Shown here: positions 1 through 9,047 of the stretch, piece after piece | How the letters are laid out: each line of letters begins with the position of its first letter | How positions within the stretch are numbered: position 1 is the first letter of the stretch | Notes under the pieces: model-generated | Told to the model about the DNA's origin: nothing | The model's database searches: none | Seen by the model: only the letters and a program-made list of their open reading frames with translations | NCBI RefSeq assembly: GCF_001006325.2 | Contig: NZ_LBIA02000001.1 | Location: forward strand, 3,411,501-3,475,500 | Origin: Afipia massiliensis | Lineage (GTDB): Bacteria; Pseudomonadota; Alphaproteobacteria; Rhizobiales; Xanthobacteraceae | Length of the DNA stretch: 64,000 nucleotides | Reading direction: 5' to 3' | Made by a program: the position numbers and the translations under genes

Positions 1-534
1 TTCAGGAACCCCACCGTCCCGCGCGGCACCATTGAAGCCATCTATGGCATGATCGTGGCGCAAGCGCGAGAACCGGCGTTTTACGCAAGCCTTGGCGTGC
101 GCGACACGGTTAATGGCCGATTCGACATGCTGATCCTGCATCTCTGGCTGGTGCTGCGCCGGCTGCAGTCGGTGGAGGGTGGAAACAGCATGTCACAGGC
201 GCTTTTTGACCACTTCTGCGCTGACATGGACGACAACCTTCGCGAGATGGGGGTTGGCGACCTGACCGTCCCGAAACGCATGCAGGCTTTCGGGGAGGCG
301 TTCTACGGACGCTCGGCCGCCTACGATCTTGCTTTTGAGGCGGGTGACGAGGAATTGGCGCAGGCGCTGTCCAAGAATGTCTTCAACGGCGAGGCCGCTG
401 ATGGCGCGAGGGCGCTCGCGGCCTACGTTCGTGAAACCAGCGACAACCTCGCAAAATCAGCCGACGAGGCCGTTCGCAAGGGGGCGTGGACGTTCCCAAA
501 GCCTGTGGCCGACTCCCAAGGCGGTGTGTCATGA
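1..534 (+). CDS. Ubiquinol-cytochrome c chaperone family protein (5' partial)
   Basis: The reading frame is open from base 1 (FRNPTVPRGTIEAIYGMIV...), so the true start lies left of the window and the ATG at 49 is internal. The sequence has the CBP3/ubiquinol-cytochrome c chaperone signature: IEAIYGMIVAQAREPAFY followed by FDMLILHLWLVLRRL. Known members assist assembly of cytochrome b of the respiratory bc1 complex; that role is taken from the family. The stop overlaps the next gene's ATG (ATGA), which suggests translational coupling with the DUF177 gene. This pair next to plsX is a familiar arrangement in Hyphomicrobiales. Confidence 0.88.
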   Translation, partial: FRNPTVPRGTIEAIYGMIVAQAREPAFYASLGVRDTVNGRFDMLILHLWLVLRRLQSVEGGNSMSQALFDHFCADMDDNLREMGVGDLTVPKRMQAFGEAFYGRSAAYDLAFEAGDEELAQALSKNVFNGEAADGARALAAYVRETSDNLAKSADEAVRKGAWTFPKPVADSQGGVS

Positions 535-1115
535 GCAAGGTGGGTCATATGCCGAATAGCGATCTTCCCTGGAGCTTCCCCGTTCTGGTGACCCAGTTGC
601 CGGAGGCCGGGCTGCATCAGGTGCTGGAGGCCACCCCGACCCAGCGTGGTCTGCTGGCCGCCGCTGCCGGCGTGAATGCGGTCCTGCGGGCCGTGGCGAC
701 GCTCGACGTCATTCCCGAGGCGGGAGGCATCGTGAAAGTCACCGGCACGGTCAGGGCGCGGGTGGAGCAAACCTGCGTCGTGTCACTCGATCCCGTCGAG
801 AACGATATCGAGGAAGCGATCACGGCGATCTTCGCGCCGCCGTCGCAAATTGCCGTTAGTCCGAAATCCGTCCAGAAGGAGCAGGGTGAGGATGCCGAAA
901 TCTCCAATCCTCCGGAGCCCATCGTCCACGGCGCCATCGATCTCGGCCAACTGGCGGCTGAGTTTCTGGTTCTGGGAATAGATCCCTATCCGCGCAAGCC
1001 GGGTGTGGCGTTCGCTCCCCCTGAGACTCCTGAGGACCCGGACGAGCATCCGTTTGCAGCCCTGAAGGCGCTCAAGGAGAAGCCGGGCGGGCCCAAAGGC
1101 AAAAAAGCCAAGTGA
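531..1115 (+). CDS. DUF177 (YceD-like) domain protein
   Basis: A 194-residue acidic protein of the DUF177/YceD family, with the conserved segment around residues 60-90 (VEQTCVVSLDPVENDIEE) where members often carry a cysteine, and a Lys-rich tail. The family is linked to 23S rRNA/ribosome accumulation and lies upstream of plsX in many bacteria. The start at 531 overlaps the previous stop by ATGA; an in-frame ATG at 549, with AAGG about 8 bases upstream, is an alternative. Unlike in many other bacteria, no rpmF (L32) gene separates it from plsX here; the gap holds two hairpins instead. Confidence 0.88.
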   Translation: MSKVGHMPNSDLPWSFPVLVTQLPEAGLHQVLEATPTQRGLLAAAAGVNAVLRAVATLDVIPEAGGIVKVTGTVRARVEQTCVVSLDPVENDIEEAITAIFAPPSQIAVSPKSVQKEQGEDAEISNPPEPIVHGAIDLGQLAAEFLVLGIDPYPRKPGVAFAPPETPEDPDEHPFAALKALKEKPGGPKGKKAK

Positions 1116-1137
1116 AAATGACGCAGCTGCAGCGGGC

Positions 1138-1167
1138 GCTTGACCGAAGCCTTGGCTTGGGTCAAGC
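1138..1167. other. Long stem-loop between DUF177 gene and plsX
   Basis: Two 14-base arms (GCTTGACCGAAGCC and its near-complement) flank a 2-base TT loop, with a single mismatch. It starts 22 bases after the DUF177 stop and has no T-run, so it is not a standard intrinsic terminator. It could be an mRNA-stabilising or attenuating structure in the DUF177-plsX transcript, or an intergenic palindromic repeat. Confidence 0.6.
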
Positions 1168-1274
1168 CGTTGTATCGCACCACAAAAACGCTATTGTCGC
1201 TGGCCCGGCTGGGGTTGCGCTGTCAGTGGCGTAGACTTCCGCCCACCGCCGTCGGAGACGATGGCTTCCAGCTC

Positions 1275-1297
1275 GCGGCCTGTCGCTTCGAGGCCGC
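1275..1297. other. Stem-loop in plsX leader
   Basis: A perfect 7-base inverted repeat (GCGGCCT / AGGCCGC) with a 9-base loop ends 24 bases before the plsX start. No T-run follows. It may affect plsX translation or mRNA stability; chance formation in GC-rich DNA cannot be excluded. Confidence 0.4.
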
Positions 1298-1321
1298 AAC
1301 GATCAGGTTTCCGGGACGCTT

Positions 1322-2383
1322 ATGCCGCAGAAGGTTCGAATCGCGCTTGACGCCATGGGCGGCGATTTCGGTGCATCGATTATCGTTCCAGGCGCGGCGC
1401 TCGCGTTGATGCGCCACAGCGACGTCGAATTCCTGCTGTTTGGCGACAGCACGCTGATCAATGCGCAGCTCGACACCCATCCCGCGCTCAAGGCGGTCTC
1501 GCGGGTCTTCCACGCCGACATTGCGATCAGCATGGACGAGAAGCCCAGCCAGGCGCTGCGACGGGGCCGCAAGTCCTCTTCGATGTGGCTGGCGATCGAC
1601 GCCGTGAAGAGGGGCGACGCCGACGTCGTGGTGTCGGCCGGCAACACCGGCGCGCTGATGGCGATGTCACGGCTCAATCTGCGGATGATGCCGGGCATCG
1701 ACCGGCCGGCCATCGCGGCGGTATGGCCGACGGTGCGCGGCGAGTCCGTTGTGCTCGATGTCGGCGCCTCGATCGGCGGCGATGCCCGTCATCTCGCGTC
1801 GCTCGCGATCATGGGTAGTGCGATGGCAAGCGTTCTGTTCGATCTCGAACGTCCGACGGTCGGCCTGCTCAACATCGGCGTCGAAGAAGTGAAGGGCGTC
1901 GAGGCAGTCCGAGGAGCTGCCGAGTTGCTCCGCGCGATGAACCTGCCTCAGCTCGACTTCATCGGCTTCGTCGAGGGCGACGGCATCGGCAAAGGGGCCG
2001 CCGACGTCATCGTGACCGAAGGATTCAGCGGCAACATCGCCCTGAAGACCGCGGAGGGTACGGCACGGCAGATCGCGGAATATCTGCGCAGCGCCATGAG
2101 CCGGACCTGGCGCTCCAAGCTCGGTTACATCTTCGCACGGGGTGCTTTCAACGCGTTGCGTGATAAAATGGATCCTCGCAAGGTCAACGGCGGTGTCTTT
2201 CTCGGGTTGAACGGGGTGGTCATCAAGAGCCATGGCGGCACCGACGCTGAGGGCTTTGCGTCGGCAGTTGACGTTGGCTATGACATGGTCCGCTACGATC
2301 TCCTGACCAAGATCAATCAAACACTCAACCGCGACGGCCACGCTCTTTCGATCGTGCCAAATGCGCAGGAGGCTGTCTCGTGA
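1322..2383 (+). CDS. plsX: Phosphate acyltransferase PlsX
   Basis: A 353-residue protein, the usual length for PlsX. It begins with the hallmark [11 protein letters not shown] at residues 6-16 and contains [11 protein letters not shown] (about 104-114) and the conserved [10 protein letters not shown] segment (about 234-243). PlsX converts acyl-ACP to acyl-phosphate, the acyl donor for PlsY in phospholipid synthesis, as a peripheral membrane enzyme. Its stop overlaps the fabH GTG start (GTGA), so the two genes are probably translated as a coupled pair, the standard plsX-fabH order. Confidence 0.97.
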   Translation: MPQKVRIALDAMGGDFGASIIVPGAALALMRHSDVEFLLFGDSTLINAQLDTHPALKAVSRVFHADIAISMDEKPSQALRRGRKSSSMWLAIDAVKRGDADVVVSAGNTGALMAMSRLNLRMMPGIDRPAIAAVWPTVRGESVVLDVGASIGGDARHLASLAIMGSAMASVLFDLERPTVGLLNIGVEEVKGVEAVRGAAELLRAMNLPQLDFIGFVEGDGIGKGAADVIVTEGFSGNIALKTAEGTARQIAEYLRSAMSRTWRSKLGYIFARGAFNALRDKMDPRKVNGGVFLGLNGVVIKSHGGTDAEGFASAVDVGYDMVRYDLLTKINQTLNRDGHALSIVPNAQEAVS

Positions 2384-3357
2384 CTGTGATGCGTTCGGTT
2401 GTGCTCGGCTACGGCTCTTACTTGCCGGAGCGCATTCTGACCAATGACGAATTGGCGAAGATGGTCGATACGTCGGACGAGTGGATCGTCCAGCGCACCG
2501 GGATTAAAGAACGCCATATTGCGGCCGAGGGAGAGTTCACCTCCCATCTGGGCCTGAAGGCTGCGCAGGCAGCGCTCGCCAATGCCGGCATCGATGCGCA
2601 ATCGATCGATCTGATCGTGCTGGCGACCTCGACGCCGGATAATACTTTTCCTGCAACCGCAGTAGCGATCCAGAACGGCCTTGGCATTCACCATGGTGCT
2701 GCGTTCGACCTGCAGGCGGTGTGTACGGGTTTCATTTTCGCGCTGGCGACGGCCGACAATTTCCTGAAGAGCGGTGCATTCAAGCGCGCGCTGGTGATCG
2801 GCGCCGAAACCTTTTCGCGCATACTGGACTGGAACGACCGCGGGACCTGCGTTCTGTTCGGCGACGGTGCGGGCGCGGTGGTGCTTGAGGCGCAGCCGCA
2901 GGCGGGAACCACTGCCGATCGCGGCATTCTGACCACGCATCTGCGTTCCGACGGCCGTCACAAGGACAAGTTGTTCGTCGATGGCGGGCCGTCCAGCACC
3001 CAGACCGTAGGCCATCTGCGGATGGAGGGCCGTGAGGTGTTCAAGCACGCCGTCGGCATGATCACCGACGTCATCGTCGACGCGTTCCAGGCGACAGGCA
3101 CGACGGCGGATGATGTTGACTGGCTGGTTCCCCATCAGGCCAACAAGCGCATCATCGATGCATCGGCCAAGAAGCTGCATATTGCGCCGCAGAAAGTGGT
3201 GCTGACCGTCGACCGTCACGGAAACACCTCGGCTGCTTCGATTCCCCTCGCGCTCGCCGCGGCTGTCGATGACGGGCGCATCAAGAAGAACGATCTTTTG
3301 ATGCTGGAAGCGATGGGTGGCGGTTTCACATGGGGTTCAGCGCTCTTGCGCTGGTGA
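2380..3357 (+). CDS. fabH: Beta-ketoacyl-ACP synthase III FabH
   Basis: A 325-residue enzyme that condenses acetyl-CoA with malonyl-ACP to start fatty acid synthesis. The Cys-His-Asn catalytic triad is visible: C115 in [11 protein letters not shown]252 in VPHQANKRI and N282 in HGNTSAAS. The GTG at 2380 overlaps the plsX stop; an ATG three codons later is possible. It is followed by a promoter-bearing gap and ihfA. Confidence 0.97.
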   Translation: MTVMRSVVLGYGSYLPERILTNDELAKMVDTSDEWIVQRTGIKERHIAAEGEFTSHLGLKAAQAALANAGIDAQSIDLIVLATSTPDNTFPATAVAIQNGLGIHHGAAFDLQAVCTGFIFALATADNFLKSGAFKRALVIGAETFSRILDWNDRGTCVLFGDGAGAVVLEAQPQAGTTADRGILTTHLRSDGRHKDKLFVDGGPSSTQTVGHLRMEGREVFKHAVGMITDVIVDAFQATGTTADDVDWLVPHQANKRIIDASAKKLHIAPQKVVLTVDRHGNTSAASIPLALAAAVDDGRIKKNDLLMLEAMGGGFTWGSALLRW

Positions 3358-3374
3358 GACTTTTGCTAAAGTCT

Positions 3375-3408
3375 GATGCAAATTGAAACAACTTCATGCT
3401 GTTGCATC
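3375..3408. other. Stem-loop after fabH
   Basis: A perfect 7-base inverted repeat (GATGCAA / TTGCATC) lies 18 bases past the fabH stop, with an internal alternative pairing CAAC/GTTG. There is no T-tract, so this is at best a weak or Rho-assisted 3' end signal. Confidence 0.3.
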
Positions 3409-3419
3409 GATGAGCAAGG

Positions 3420-3448
3420 TTGACCCTTGGTCGCTAAGCTCATAATTT
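3420..3448 (+). promoter_or_regulatory. Probable sigma-70 type promoter of ihfA
   Basis: TTGACC (3420-3425) and TAATTT (3443-3448) are separated by 17 bases, a good match in spacing and sequence to a housekeeping promoter. The ihfA ATG is at 3486, leaving a leader of about 30 bases. Inferred from sequence only. Confidence 0.5.
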
Positions 3449-3485
3449 CAGAACATAATATTTTTCGCCGTGAGCGGGGCAGGCG

Positions 3486-3821
3486 ATGACCGGAACCGGG
3501 AAGACAGTCACACGCGTTGATCTGTGCGAAGCCGTCTACCAAAAGGTAGGACTGTCGCGCACGGAGTCGTCTGCGTTCGTGGAACTTGTGCTGAAGGAGA
3601 TCACCGACTGCCTTGAGAAGGGCGAGACGGTGAAACTGTCATCCTTCGGCTCGTTCATGGTGCGCAAAAAAGGCCAGCGTATCGGCCGCAATCCGAAGAC
3701 CGGAACGGAAGTGCCTATCTCGCCGCGCCGGGTTATGGTGTTCAAGCCATCCGCGATTCTCAAGCAGCGTATCAACGGGAATGGCAGCGGCAGTGACGAC
3801 GCCAACGGCGCTGACGACTGA
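3486..3821 (+). CDS. ihfA: Integration host factor subunit alpha
   Basis: A 111-residue DNABII histone-like protein with N-terminal helices ([17 protein letters not shown]), the beta-arm region with GRNPKTG (about 63-69), and a Gly/Asp-rich tail slightly longer than in E. coli IhfA. IHF bends DNA as an alpha/beta heterodimer; the position right before a MerR-type gene matches alphaproteobacterial ihfA rather than ihfB. A GGGGCAGG element precedes the ATG. A candidate promoter lies just upstream. Confidence 0.95.
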   Translation: MTGTGKTVTRVDLCEAVYQKVGLSRTESSAFVELVLKEITDCLEKGETVKLSSFGSFMVRKKGQRIGRNPKTGTEVPISPRRVMVFKPSAILKQRINGNGSGSDDANGADD

Positions 3822-3856
3822 CGTTAGGACGGCGGCTTTCAACGGGGAGCCTGCAC

Positions 3857-4513
3857 TTGGACAAGGCGCCGGACGCGTTTCGGACAATCAGCGAGGTTGC
3901 TGATGACCTTGATGTGCCACAGCACGTCCTGAGGTTCTGGGAAACGCGCTTCAACCAGATCAAGCCAATGAAGCGGAGTGGCGGTCGCCGCTATTACCGC
4001 CCCGATGACGTCAACCTGTTGCGCGGCATCAGGCGGCTGCTGTACGGCGAAGGATACACCATTCGCGGGGTGCAGCGTATTTTACGCGAGCACGGGATCA
4101 AATCGGTCCAGAGCCTGACGGACGGCTCGGCCGATCACGCCACCGCCTTGTTCGACGGACCATCGTTTGACGGGGAGAAGGACGATCACGCCCCGGATCT
4201 GGCAAGTCCCGATATCGACGGTGATGACGAGTTGGATTCTCACGAATCCATCGAAGGACCGGAAAGGGATTACACCGCCCCGCTGGCGTTGCGGGACCTT
4301 GGACCGCCGCTGTCGGACATGGCGCCGCCGAAGGCGGTGATGCCCAAACCCGTGCAGCCGGTTCCGGCAAACGGGCCGTCAGGTGCCGAGGCCTACGCCC
4401 CGCCGAGCGTCCGGAAAAGCGCAAGGCCGACCGATCGCGGCAAGCTTCAGGAAGCGCTCGACGACCTGATCGGCGCACGCGCGCTGATCGACCGGGTGCT
4501 GAAGGACAACTAG
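3857..4513 (+). CDS. MerR family transcriptional regulator
   Basis: A 218-residue protein with an N-terminal MerR winged-helix domain (residues 6-75: [23 protein letters not shown], then [11 protein letters not shown]) and a long acidic, Pro-rich linker ending in a short helical C-terminus ([19 protein letters not shown]). It lacks the metal-binding Cys of classical MerR sensors. The TTG start at 3857 follows GGGGAG at 3844-3849. This regulator directly after ihfA is a conserved alphaproteobacterial pair; its target is not known from the sequence. Confidence 0.9.
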   Translation: MDKAPDAFRTISEVADDLDVPQHVLRFWETRFNQIKPMKRSGGRRYYRPDDVNLLRGIRRLLYGEGYTIRGVQRILREHGIKSVQSLTDGSADHATALFDGPSFDGEKDDHAPDLASPDIDGDDELDSHESIEGPERDYTAPLALRDLGPPLSDMAPPKAVMPKPVQPVPANGPSGAEAYAPPSVRKSARPTDRGKLQEALDDLIGARALIDRVLKDN

Positions 4514-4547
4514 GAACATCGCGCGAGCGTGAGGCGCTCCCGAACAC

Positions 4548-4569
4548 ACAATCATGAGCCGATGATTGT
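4548..4569. other. Inverted repeat between convergent genes
   Basis: Perfect 8-base arms ACAATCAT / ATGATTGT around a 6-base loop in the gap between the MerR gene and the convergent glycosyltransferase. It lacks a T-run; it might still mark transcript ends on both strands. Confidence 0.3.
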
Positions 4570-4606
4570 CAGACGTGATCACCAGCCAACGATCGTGAGC
4601 GGATGA

Positions 4607-6508
4607 TCACGCCTCCTGGAAAGAATAGATCTTGATTCCGATCTCCGGGCTGCAAACAGCGATGTTGTTTCCATGCACCGCGAGGCCCTTGGGACCGCCT
4701 TCCATCTTGTTGTCCGAGTTGACCGCCCGAAAGGTCTTTTCGTCGCCAACAATCGTTTGTGCCGACGGCACCTGGCTCCATCGCAAGCCGAAGTGACTTC
4801 GTCGCGGTTCATAAACGCTGAAGAAGTTTCCGCCGGCGTTGGTCACGATCAGATGGTTGGTCCGCGGAGTGAATGCTACCGAATGAGGATAACGTAAACT
4901 CTCGTCATTAATGATCGCGATGGGCTCCGCGCCGTACCTTAGCTTGCCGCCCGTAAGAATCCGGTTGCGCCGTTGAAAAATGCTCACGGATCCGTTGCCG
5001 TGATTTGCAATGGCAAGCCATCGTCCGCATTGCGAGAAAGCGAGGCCATCCGGGTAGAAGATACTCCAATGCGTCAGTTCGAATTCGGGCCTCAATGCGA
5101 AGCGGATGGGGGAATTTGAAATTTTTGGGTAGAATGAAATGCTGCTCGAACCCAGATTGCACGCTGCAAGATAATCGTTGACCGGCGGGACGAAAGAAAC
5201 GCCGTCCGAGTGTGTGAGCTTTGCTTCTGCTCCGCTGATTTCAAAGACGGGTTCGGGGCCTTTAACGCCGTTTGCTCGAAACAGCGCAAGCGCTCCAGTT
5301 CGCTGCGCCACTGCCAGCAATTCATCAGACCCGCACATCGAAAACGAGAGATCATGGGGGTAATCGAGGCCGCCCAGCCGGATGTACGGTGTGTCTTCAA
5401 AACTTCCGTTTCCTGTTCGCCGATACAGCAACACCGCATTCGTATCTGCGGTGGCGACCCCAAGCGTGTCGCCTGATGTCGAAAAAGCCAGTCCTTCAAA
5501 ACGCTCTGATTTTCCTTCCGGCCACAAATTTTGAACGGAATCCGGCGTTTCATTGATCTTGAGTTTGAAGCCTGGTGACGATGACGATACGCCGCTCAAT
5601 TCGTCTATTTTTTCTCGCAGCCGGTTCGTGATGACCCCCGGCAATGCCCGCAGCATCTGGCGTGGCGCCCGGATTCTCGCAATATCGTGCTTCAGTCTTT
5701 CAATTTCGGCCGTCTGGTTTTGGAACTCTGCACTGCTTGCCGTCTGCGCGCGTCTGAGACTCTGCGTTGCATGCTCCGCTGCCGCCCACCGGCTGATCTT
5801 GTGGGACAGCGCGGATCGTACTGCGGCAGAGGCAGTCTCATAGAGCGGCACGATCTCGACGTTTTCCCTTACGAGGTCGAGCCGTGTCTTGCCGGTCAGG
5901 CCTGCGAAATGATGAATGACAGGATCGGTTGCCATGGCGATGCCGGGGATCGAATTCCAGACTGGATCGAGATGTCCGACATGCGCGCGATCAAGCTCGT
6001 TGGCGACGTTGGGTCCGTTGCCGAGTGGTTCATTGTAACCGAGCATTGTGAGGAGAGCGGCCTGTTCGAGCCACGGATGGGTCATCTTTCCACGCAGGGC
6101 GAGCAGGCGCGTGAAAAACTCCAGCGACCATTCAGATCGGCGGATCAGATAGACGCCGGCGTTGTAGTGAGGCGGAAAGGGTGCTCCATCGAGCTGCGTG
6201 GTCTCCGGTCCATGCCAGGACACCAGAAGATCAGCGTCCGGTTGGACGTCCTCCAGAATATCGCGATCGGTCCGCAGGATCAGCGCGTCAATGTCCAGCC
6301 ACAGAACAAAATCAAAATCGCGTCGCAGGGCGGCTAGGATCGCCGGAACCTTCATCCAGGAGTCCGTGATCTCCGAGCCATCCGGCCTGTGGACGATCAA
6401 CTCGTATCCATGGCGGACTGCAAAGGCCTCCATTCTTGGAAGCGTCAGGGTGGCGAGCTTGGCAAATTCGTCACCTTGGTATGCCGTTACGATGCAGCAG
6501 CGGAGCAT
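4607..6508 (-). CDS. Glycosyltransferase (GT34-like) fused to a beta-propeller domain
   Basis: A 633-residue two-domain protein. Residues 1-225 resemble the GMA12/MNN10-type galactosyl/mannosyltransferase fold: ITDSWMKVPAILAAL, then a DxD metal/nucleotide-sugar motif D72-I-D74 in VLWLDIDALI, and PPHYNAGVYLI. Residues 240-305 are helical and probably coiled-coil. Residues 335-633 are a lactonase/YncE-like propeller with recurring blade motifs (YPHDLSFS, HSDGVSFV, YPDGLAFS, YPHSVAFT). No signal peptide or membrane segment is seen, so it is probably cytoplasmic. It is a single-gene unit next to tRNA-Pro. The acceptor and the propeller's role are unknown; a carbohydrate- or partner-binding platform is one guess. 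Confidence 0.82.
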   Translation of the reverse strand: MLRCCIVTAYQGDEFAKLATLTLPRMEAFAVRHGYELIVHRPDGSEITDSWMKVPAILAALRRDFDFVLWLDIDALILRTDRDILEDVQPDADLLVSWHGPETTQLDGAPFPPHYNAGVYLIRRSEWSLEFFTRLLALRGKMTHPWLEQAALLTMLGYNEPLGNGPNVANELDRAHVGHLDPVWNSIPGIAMATDPVIHHFAGLTGKTRLDLVRENVEIVPLYETASAAVRSALSHKISRWAAAEHATQSLRRAQTASSAEFQNQTAEIERLKHDIARIRAPRQMLRALPGVITNRLREKIDELSGVSSSSPGFKLKINETPDSVQNLWPEGKSERFEGLAFSTSGDTLGVATADTNAVLLYRRTGNGSFEDTPYIRLGGLDYPHDLSFSMCGSDELLAVAQRTGALALFRANGVKGPEPVFEISGAEAKLTHSDGVSFVPPVNDYLAACNLGSSSISFYPKISNSPIRFALRPEFELTHWSIFYPDGLAFSQCGRWLAIANHGNGSVSIFQRRNRILTGGKLRYGAEPIAIINDESLRYPHSVAFTPRTNHLIVTNAGGNFFSVYEPRRSHFGLRWSQVPSAQTIVGDEKTFRAVNSDNKMEGGPKGLAVHGNNIAVCSPEIGIKIYSFQEA

Positions 6509-6675
6509 TGAACAGAGCTTCCTGTTGGGTTGCAGACGGGGGCAACCGGGCTAGATCCGCATGCATAGTGCAGGAAACTCTCGGTGCAACAAGCTGGCTA
6601 GCCGCTTTGCCGGGCGTCAGGCTAGAGCCTTCCCAGATGCTCGAATCCGCAAAGGGGGCATTCTGCCGAGATAAA

Positions 6676-6753
6676 TGGTCGGAGCGAGAGGATTCGAACC
6701 TCCGACCCCTAGTCCCCCAGACTAGTGCGCTAACCGGGCTGCGCTACGCTCCG
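6676..6753 (-). tRNA. tRNA-Pro (anticodon GGG)
   Basis: On the minus strand a full cloverleaf can be drawn: acceptor CGGAGCG/CGCTCCG, D-arm GCGC/GCGC, anticodon stem CTAGT/ACTAG with loop CTGGGGG giving anticodon GGG (decodes CCC/CCU), T-arm GGAGG-TTCGAAT-CCTCT, discriminator A and an encoded CCA. Length is 78 including CCA. No repeat of the tRNA 3' end was noticed nearby, so it is not obviously an integration site. Confidence 0.95.
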
Positions 6754-6954
6754 AACCGTGCCAAGAGGCACCGATGCTGTAGCCTCCTTCAGGCCACCGC
6801 GCAAGAAGGGGAGGACCCGCGATTTATTTATGGTGTCGCGGCCCCATTTTCCGGGGCCGAGCCTGACCGCAGATGCGCCCCGGATCGACATCGCCACAGT
6901 CGCCGCATGACCGGCGAATGATCTAAAATTCCTGCGATTCGCCGGGGAGCTTCC

Positions 6955-7239
6955 ATGAACGAGATTTTGATTTCCGCCTGCCAGATGTTTCTCATCCCGG
7001 CAACGATCCTCTTCGCCGCAGTTGGTGTCGCGAACAGCCAGGGCCTGAAGCTGCTCGTTTGCCTCTTGGGAGTGGCGACCGCGGGGCTGTGGATCTATCG
7101 CGTCTGGTACTGGGCAGGCCTGTCGCTGATCGACCGCAGGACGGCGCTTGGACTGGCCGGTCTTTACGGCCTCGCATGGGTTTTCACGCTTCTGATCCAG
7201 CTCAAGAACACGGTCAGCCCGGGATACAATCGGCGCTGA
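6955..7239 (+). CDS. Small multi-pass membrane protein, unknown function
   Basis: A 94-residue protein with three hydrophobic segments (about residues 8-25, 28-48 and 63-82) separated by short charged loops, and a basic C-terminus. The start follows GGGGAG seven bases upstream. No recognised domain. It converges with the D-amino-acid enzyme gene that follows. Confidence 0.7.
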   Translation: MNEILISACQMFLIPATILFAAVGVANSQGLKLLVCLLGVATAGLWIYRVWYWAGLSLIDRRTALGLAGLYGLAWVFTLLIQLKNTVSPGYNRR

Positions 7240-7256
7240 TCGGCCGTAGCGCGAGA

Positions 7257-8336
7257 TTATCTAAGCTTCCCCCGGGCAGCGACGGGGAGGATGCCGACGA
7301 TTTCATCGCCGCGGACCATGACGACTTCATCGGACATGTTCACGACAACGCAGACATGGTTCGGCACGATACGGACGACGTCGCCCACCGACGGCCGCGT
7401 GTTGCTTTTCGTCAGATCGAGAAAACCATGCTCCTCGGCGAAGCGGGCAATCCTGGCTTCCGGATGTTCGAGGATCAGCCCGTACCCGTCGAGCCCGCCG
7501 GTGTCGGCTGTGAGCGTCTTTGAACCTGCATCGAGAATCCCGCGATCGGGCGCGGCGCGGCTGACCACGGTTGAATAGACGTGCAGGGCGCAGTCGTCCC
7601 ACGTGGCCACGCCGGCGGCGACCTGCATACGATCGTTGTAGATGTAGGTGCCGGGCCGATGCTCCGTCGCGCCTTTGAGCTTGCCGACGTTTTTCAGGTT
7701 TGGCGATCCGCCGGTTGAAACGATGGCCGGATCGAGCCCCAACTGTCGAAGGCCCGCCAACGCGTCGTCATGGAAGCGCTGAGCCTCGGTCCAGCCCGTT
7801 TCGGTTGGATACATCAGCAGCCCGGCGAACGAGAGTCCCGGCGTGCCGGCAATCTGGCTGGCGAGTGCGATGACCTCCGCAGGCGTCTCGACGCCGGCAC
7901 GTTTGCGGCCGGTGTCGCACTCGATCACGACCGGCAGGGCGCGTCCGGCAGCCGCCGCCGCGGCCGGCAATCCGGCGATGACGACAGCATTGTCCGCCGC
8001 GACCGTGACGTTCGTCTTGGCCCGCAGCGCGCCGAGGCGCGCCATTTTTTCTTCGCCGATCAGGTTGTAGCTGATGAGGATGTCGTCGATGCCGGCTTGC
8101 GCCATCACTTCCGCTTCGCCCAGCTTCTGGCAGGTGATGCCTTTCGCGCCCGCCTTGATCTGAAGTTGCGCGAGGAGGGGGCTTTTGTGGGTCTTGATAT
8201 GGGGCCGGTTGGCGACGCCTGCACCATCGCAGACTTTCTGAGCGCGCGCGATGTTGCGTTCGACGCGATCCATATCGATGACAAGGGCCGGCGTTCCGTA
8301 TTCACGAGCGATCTTCAAGGCGAGCGGGCTGGTCAA
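7257..8336 (-). CDS. D-serine dehydratase / D-threonine aldolase family PLP enzyme
   Basis: A 359-residue fold-type III (alanine racemase-like) PLP enzyme. The N-terminal barrel has the cofactor-lysine motif PHIKTHK (K48), and the C-terminal domain has H327-x-C329 in NHVCVVV. A His-x-Cys metal pair is typical of DSD1-type D-serine dehydratases, whereas classical D-threonine aldolases use His-x-Asp, so a D-serine/D-hydroxy-amino-acid eliminase or lyase is likely but the substrate is not settled. The frame is open to 8408, but TTG at 8336 follows AAGGAGAA and starts right before the conserved domain. A single-gene unit. Confidence 0.82.
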   Translation of the reverse strand: MTSPLALKIAREYGTPALVIDMDRVERNIARAQKVCDGAGVANRPHIKTHKSPLLAQLQIKAGAKGITCQKLGEAEVMAQAGIDDILISYNLIGEEKMARLGALRAKTNVTVAADNAVVIAGLPAAAAAAGRALPVVIECDTGRKRAGVETPAEVIALASQIAGTPGLSFAGLLMYPTETGWTEAQRFHDDALAGLRQLGLDPAIVSTGGSPNLKNVGKLKGATEHRPGTYIYNDRMQVAAGVATWDDCALHVYSTVVSRAAPDRGILDAGSKTLTADTGGLDGYGLILEHPEARIARFAEEHGFLDLTKSNTRPSVGDVVRIVPNHVCVVVNMSDEVVMVRGDEIVGILPVAARGKLR

Positions 8337-8475
8337 GATTGGTTCTCCTTCTTCAGCAAACAACGGTATTGCGGAGTTGGAGCGTGGTCCAACATTTCCG
8401 ATCCGCACCTGAAAGATAGCGGGTTAAAGACGGAGGATTGTCCTGGTCATCGTGCCCCTCAAGGAGTGGAGAGAG

Positions 8476-8991
8476 ATGAACCGGAAATCCAGACCGAAGC
8501 TCGAGCGGATACGTGAACGGGGCTTCGGCGCGCTACGCGCACCACATTCGACCGAGGAGGGGATCCCGAGTGGTGCTGGATGGTACGTGAACGAGCACTT
8601 CATTGCTGAGCTATCTCCCTTGAAAGGTATCGCGGAAAAGCCCGTAACATTCCTGGTAGGAAGAGCTCTAAAAGCTGAGCGACGCCAGCCGGCGACCGGC
8701 ACGGAGTGGATTTACGGCGTTAAACGCGCGGGCCGACTGTCGCCGAGCTGGCGGTCCTCCGAAACGTTCAAGATCATCAACCTAGTTGGGCGGCCCATCT
8801 ACCCGCGCAGCGAACATGGCAAGCCCTTGGCATTCGGCCACCGGGCTGACAAGTCGCACGACCTCATCAATTCGTGCTTTCAGGCGGCCCAATGGGTTCT
8901 GAAACAAGACCAACCAACACGCGAGATGTGGCAGATCTATTCACTCATCCAAAGGCGATCAGGTCAGGGCCATGAAGGTGGACGACGTTAG
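8476..8991 (+). CDS. Hypothetical protein
   Basis: A 171-residue basic protein starting at ATG 8476, with AAGGAG nine bases upstream. No signal peptide, membrane segment or recognised domain. Two readable halves: a segment with VNEHFIAELSPLKG and a C-terminal part ending in helices (SHDLINSCFQAAQWVLKQDQ). It sits at the left edge of the polysaccharide island and could be ancient cargo. Not recognised further. Confidence 0.5.
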   Translation: MNRKSRPKLERIRERGFGALRAPHSTEEGIPSGAGWYVNEHFIAELSPLKGIAEKPVTFLVGRALKAERRQPATGTEWIYGVKRAGRLSPSWRSSETFKIINLVGRPIYPRSEHGKPLAFGHRADKSHDLINSCFQAAQWVLKQDQPTREMWQIYSLIQRRSGQGHEGGRR

Positions 8992-9047
8992 CGACAAGTT
9001 GCAAGAGGCACTTACCGCTTACACGATTCGCACAAGGCCTTTGGGAA

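Noticed and set aside
2317-3219. 300-codon minus-strand open frame
   Set aside because: It is fully antisense to the clear plsX/fabH genes and has no recognisable domain; long antisense frames are common in GC-rich codons.
4548-4569. Inverted repeat as an intrinsic terminator of the MerR gene
   Set aside because: Stem is AT-rich and not followed by a T-run; listed only as an inverted repeat.
6676-6753. tRNA-Pro as attachment site for an integrated element
   Set aside because: No integrase is adjacent and no copy of the tRNA 3' end was noticed elsewhere in the window.
7770-8516. 248-codon plus-strand open frame
   Set aside because: Antisense to the PLP enzyme with catalytic residues; no domain.
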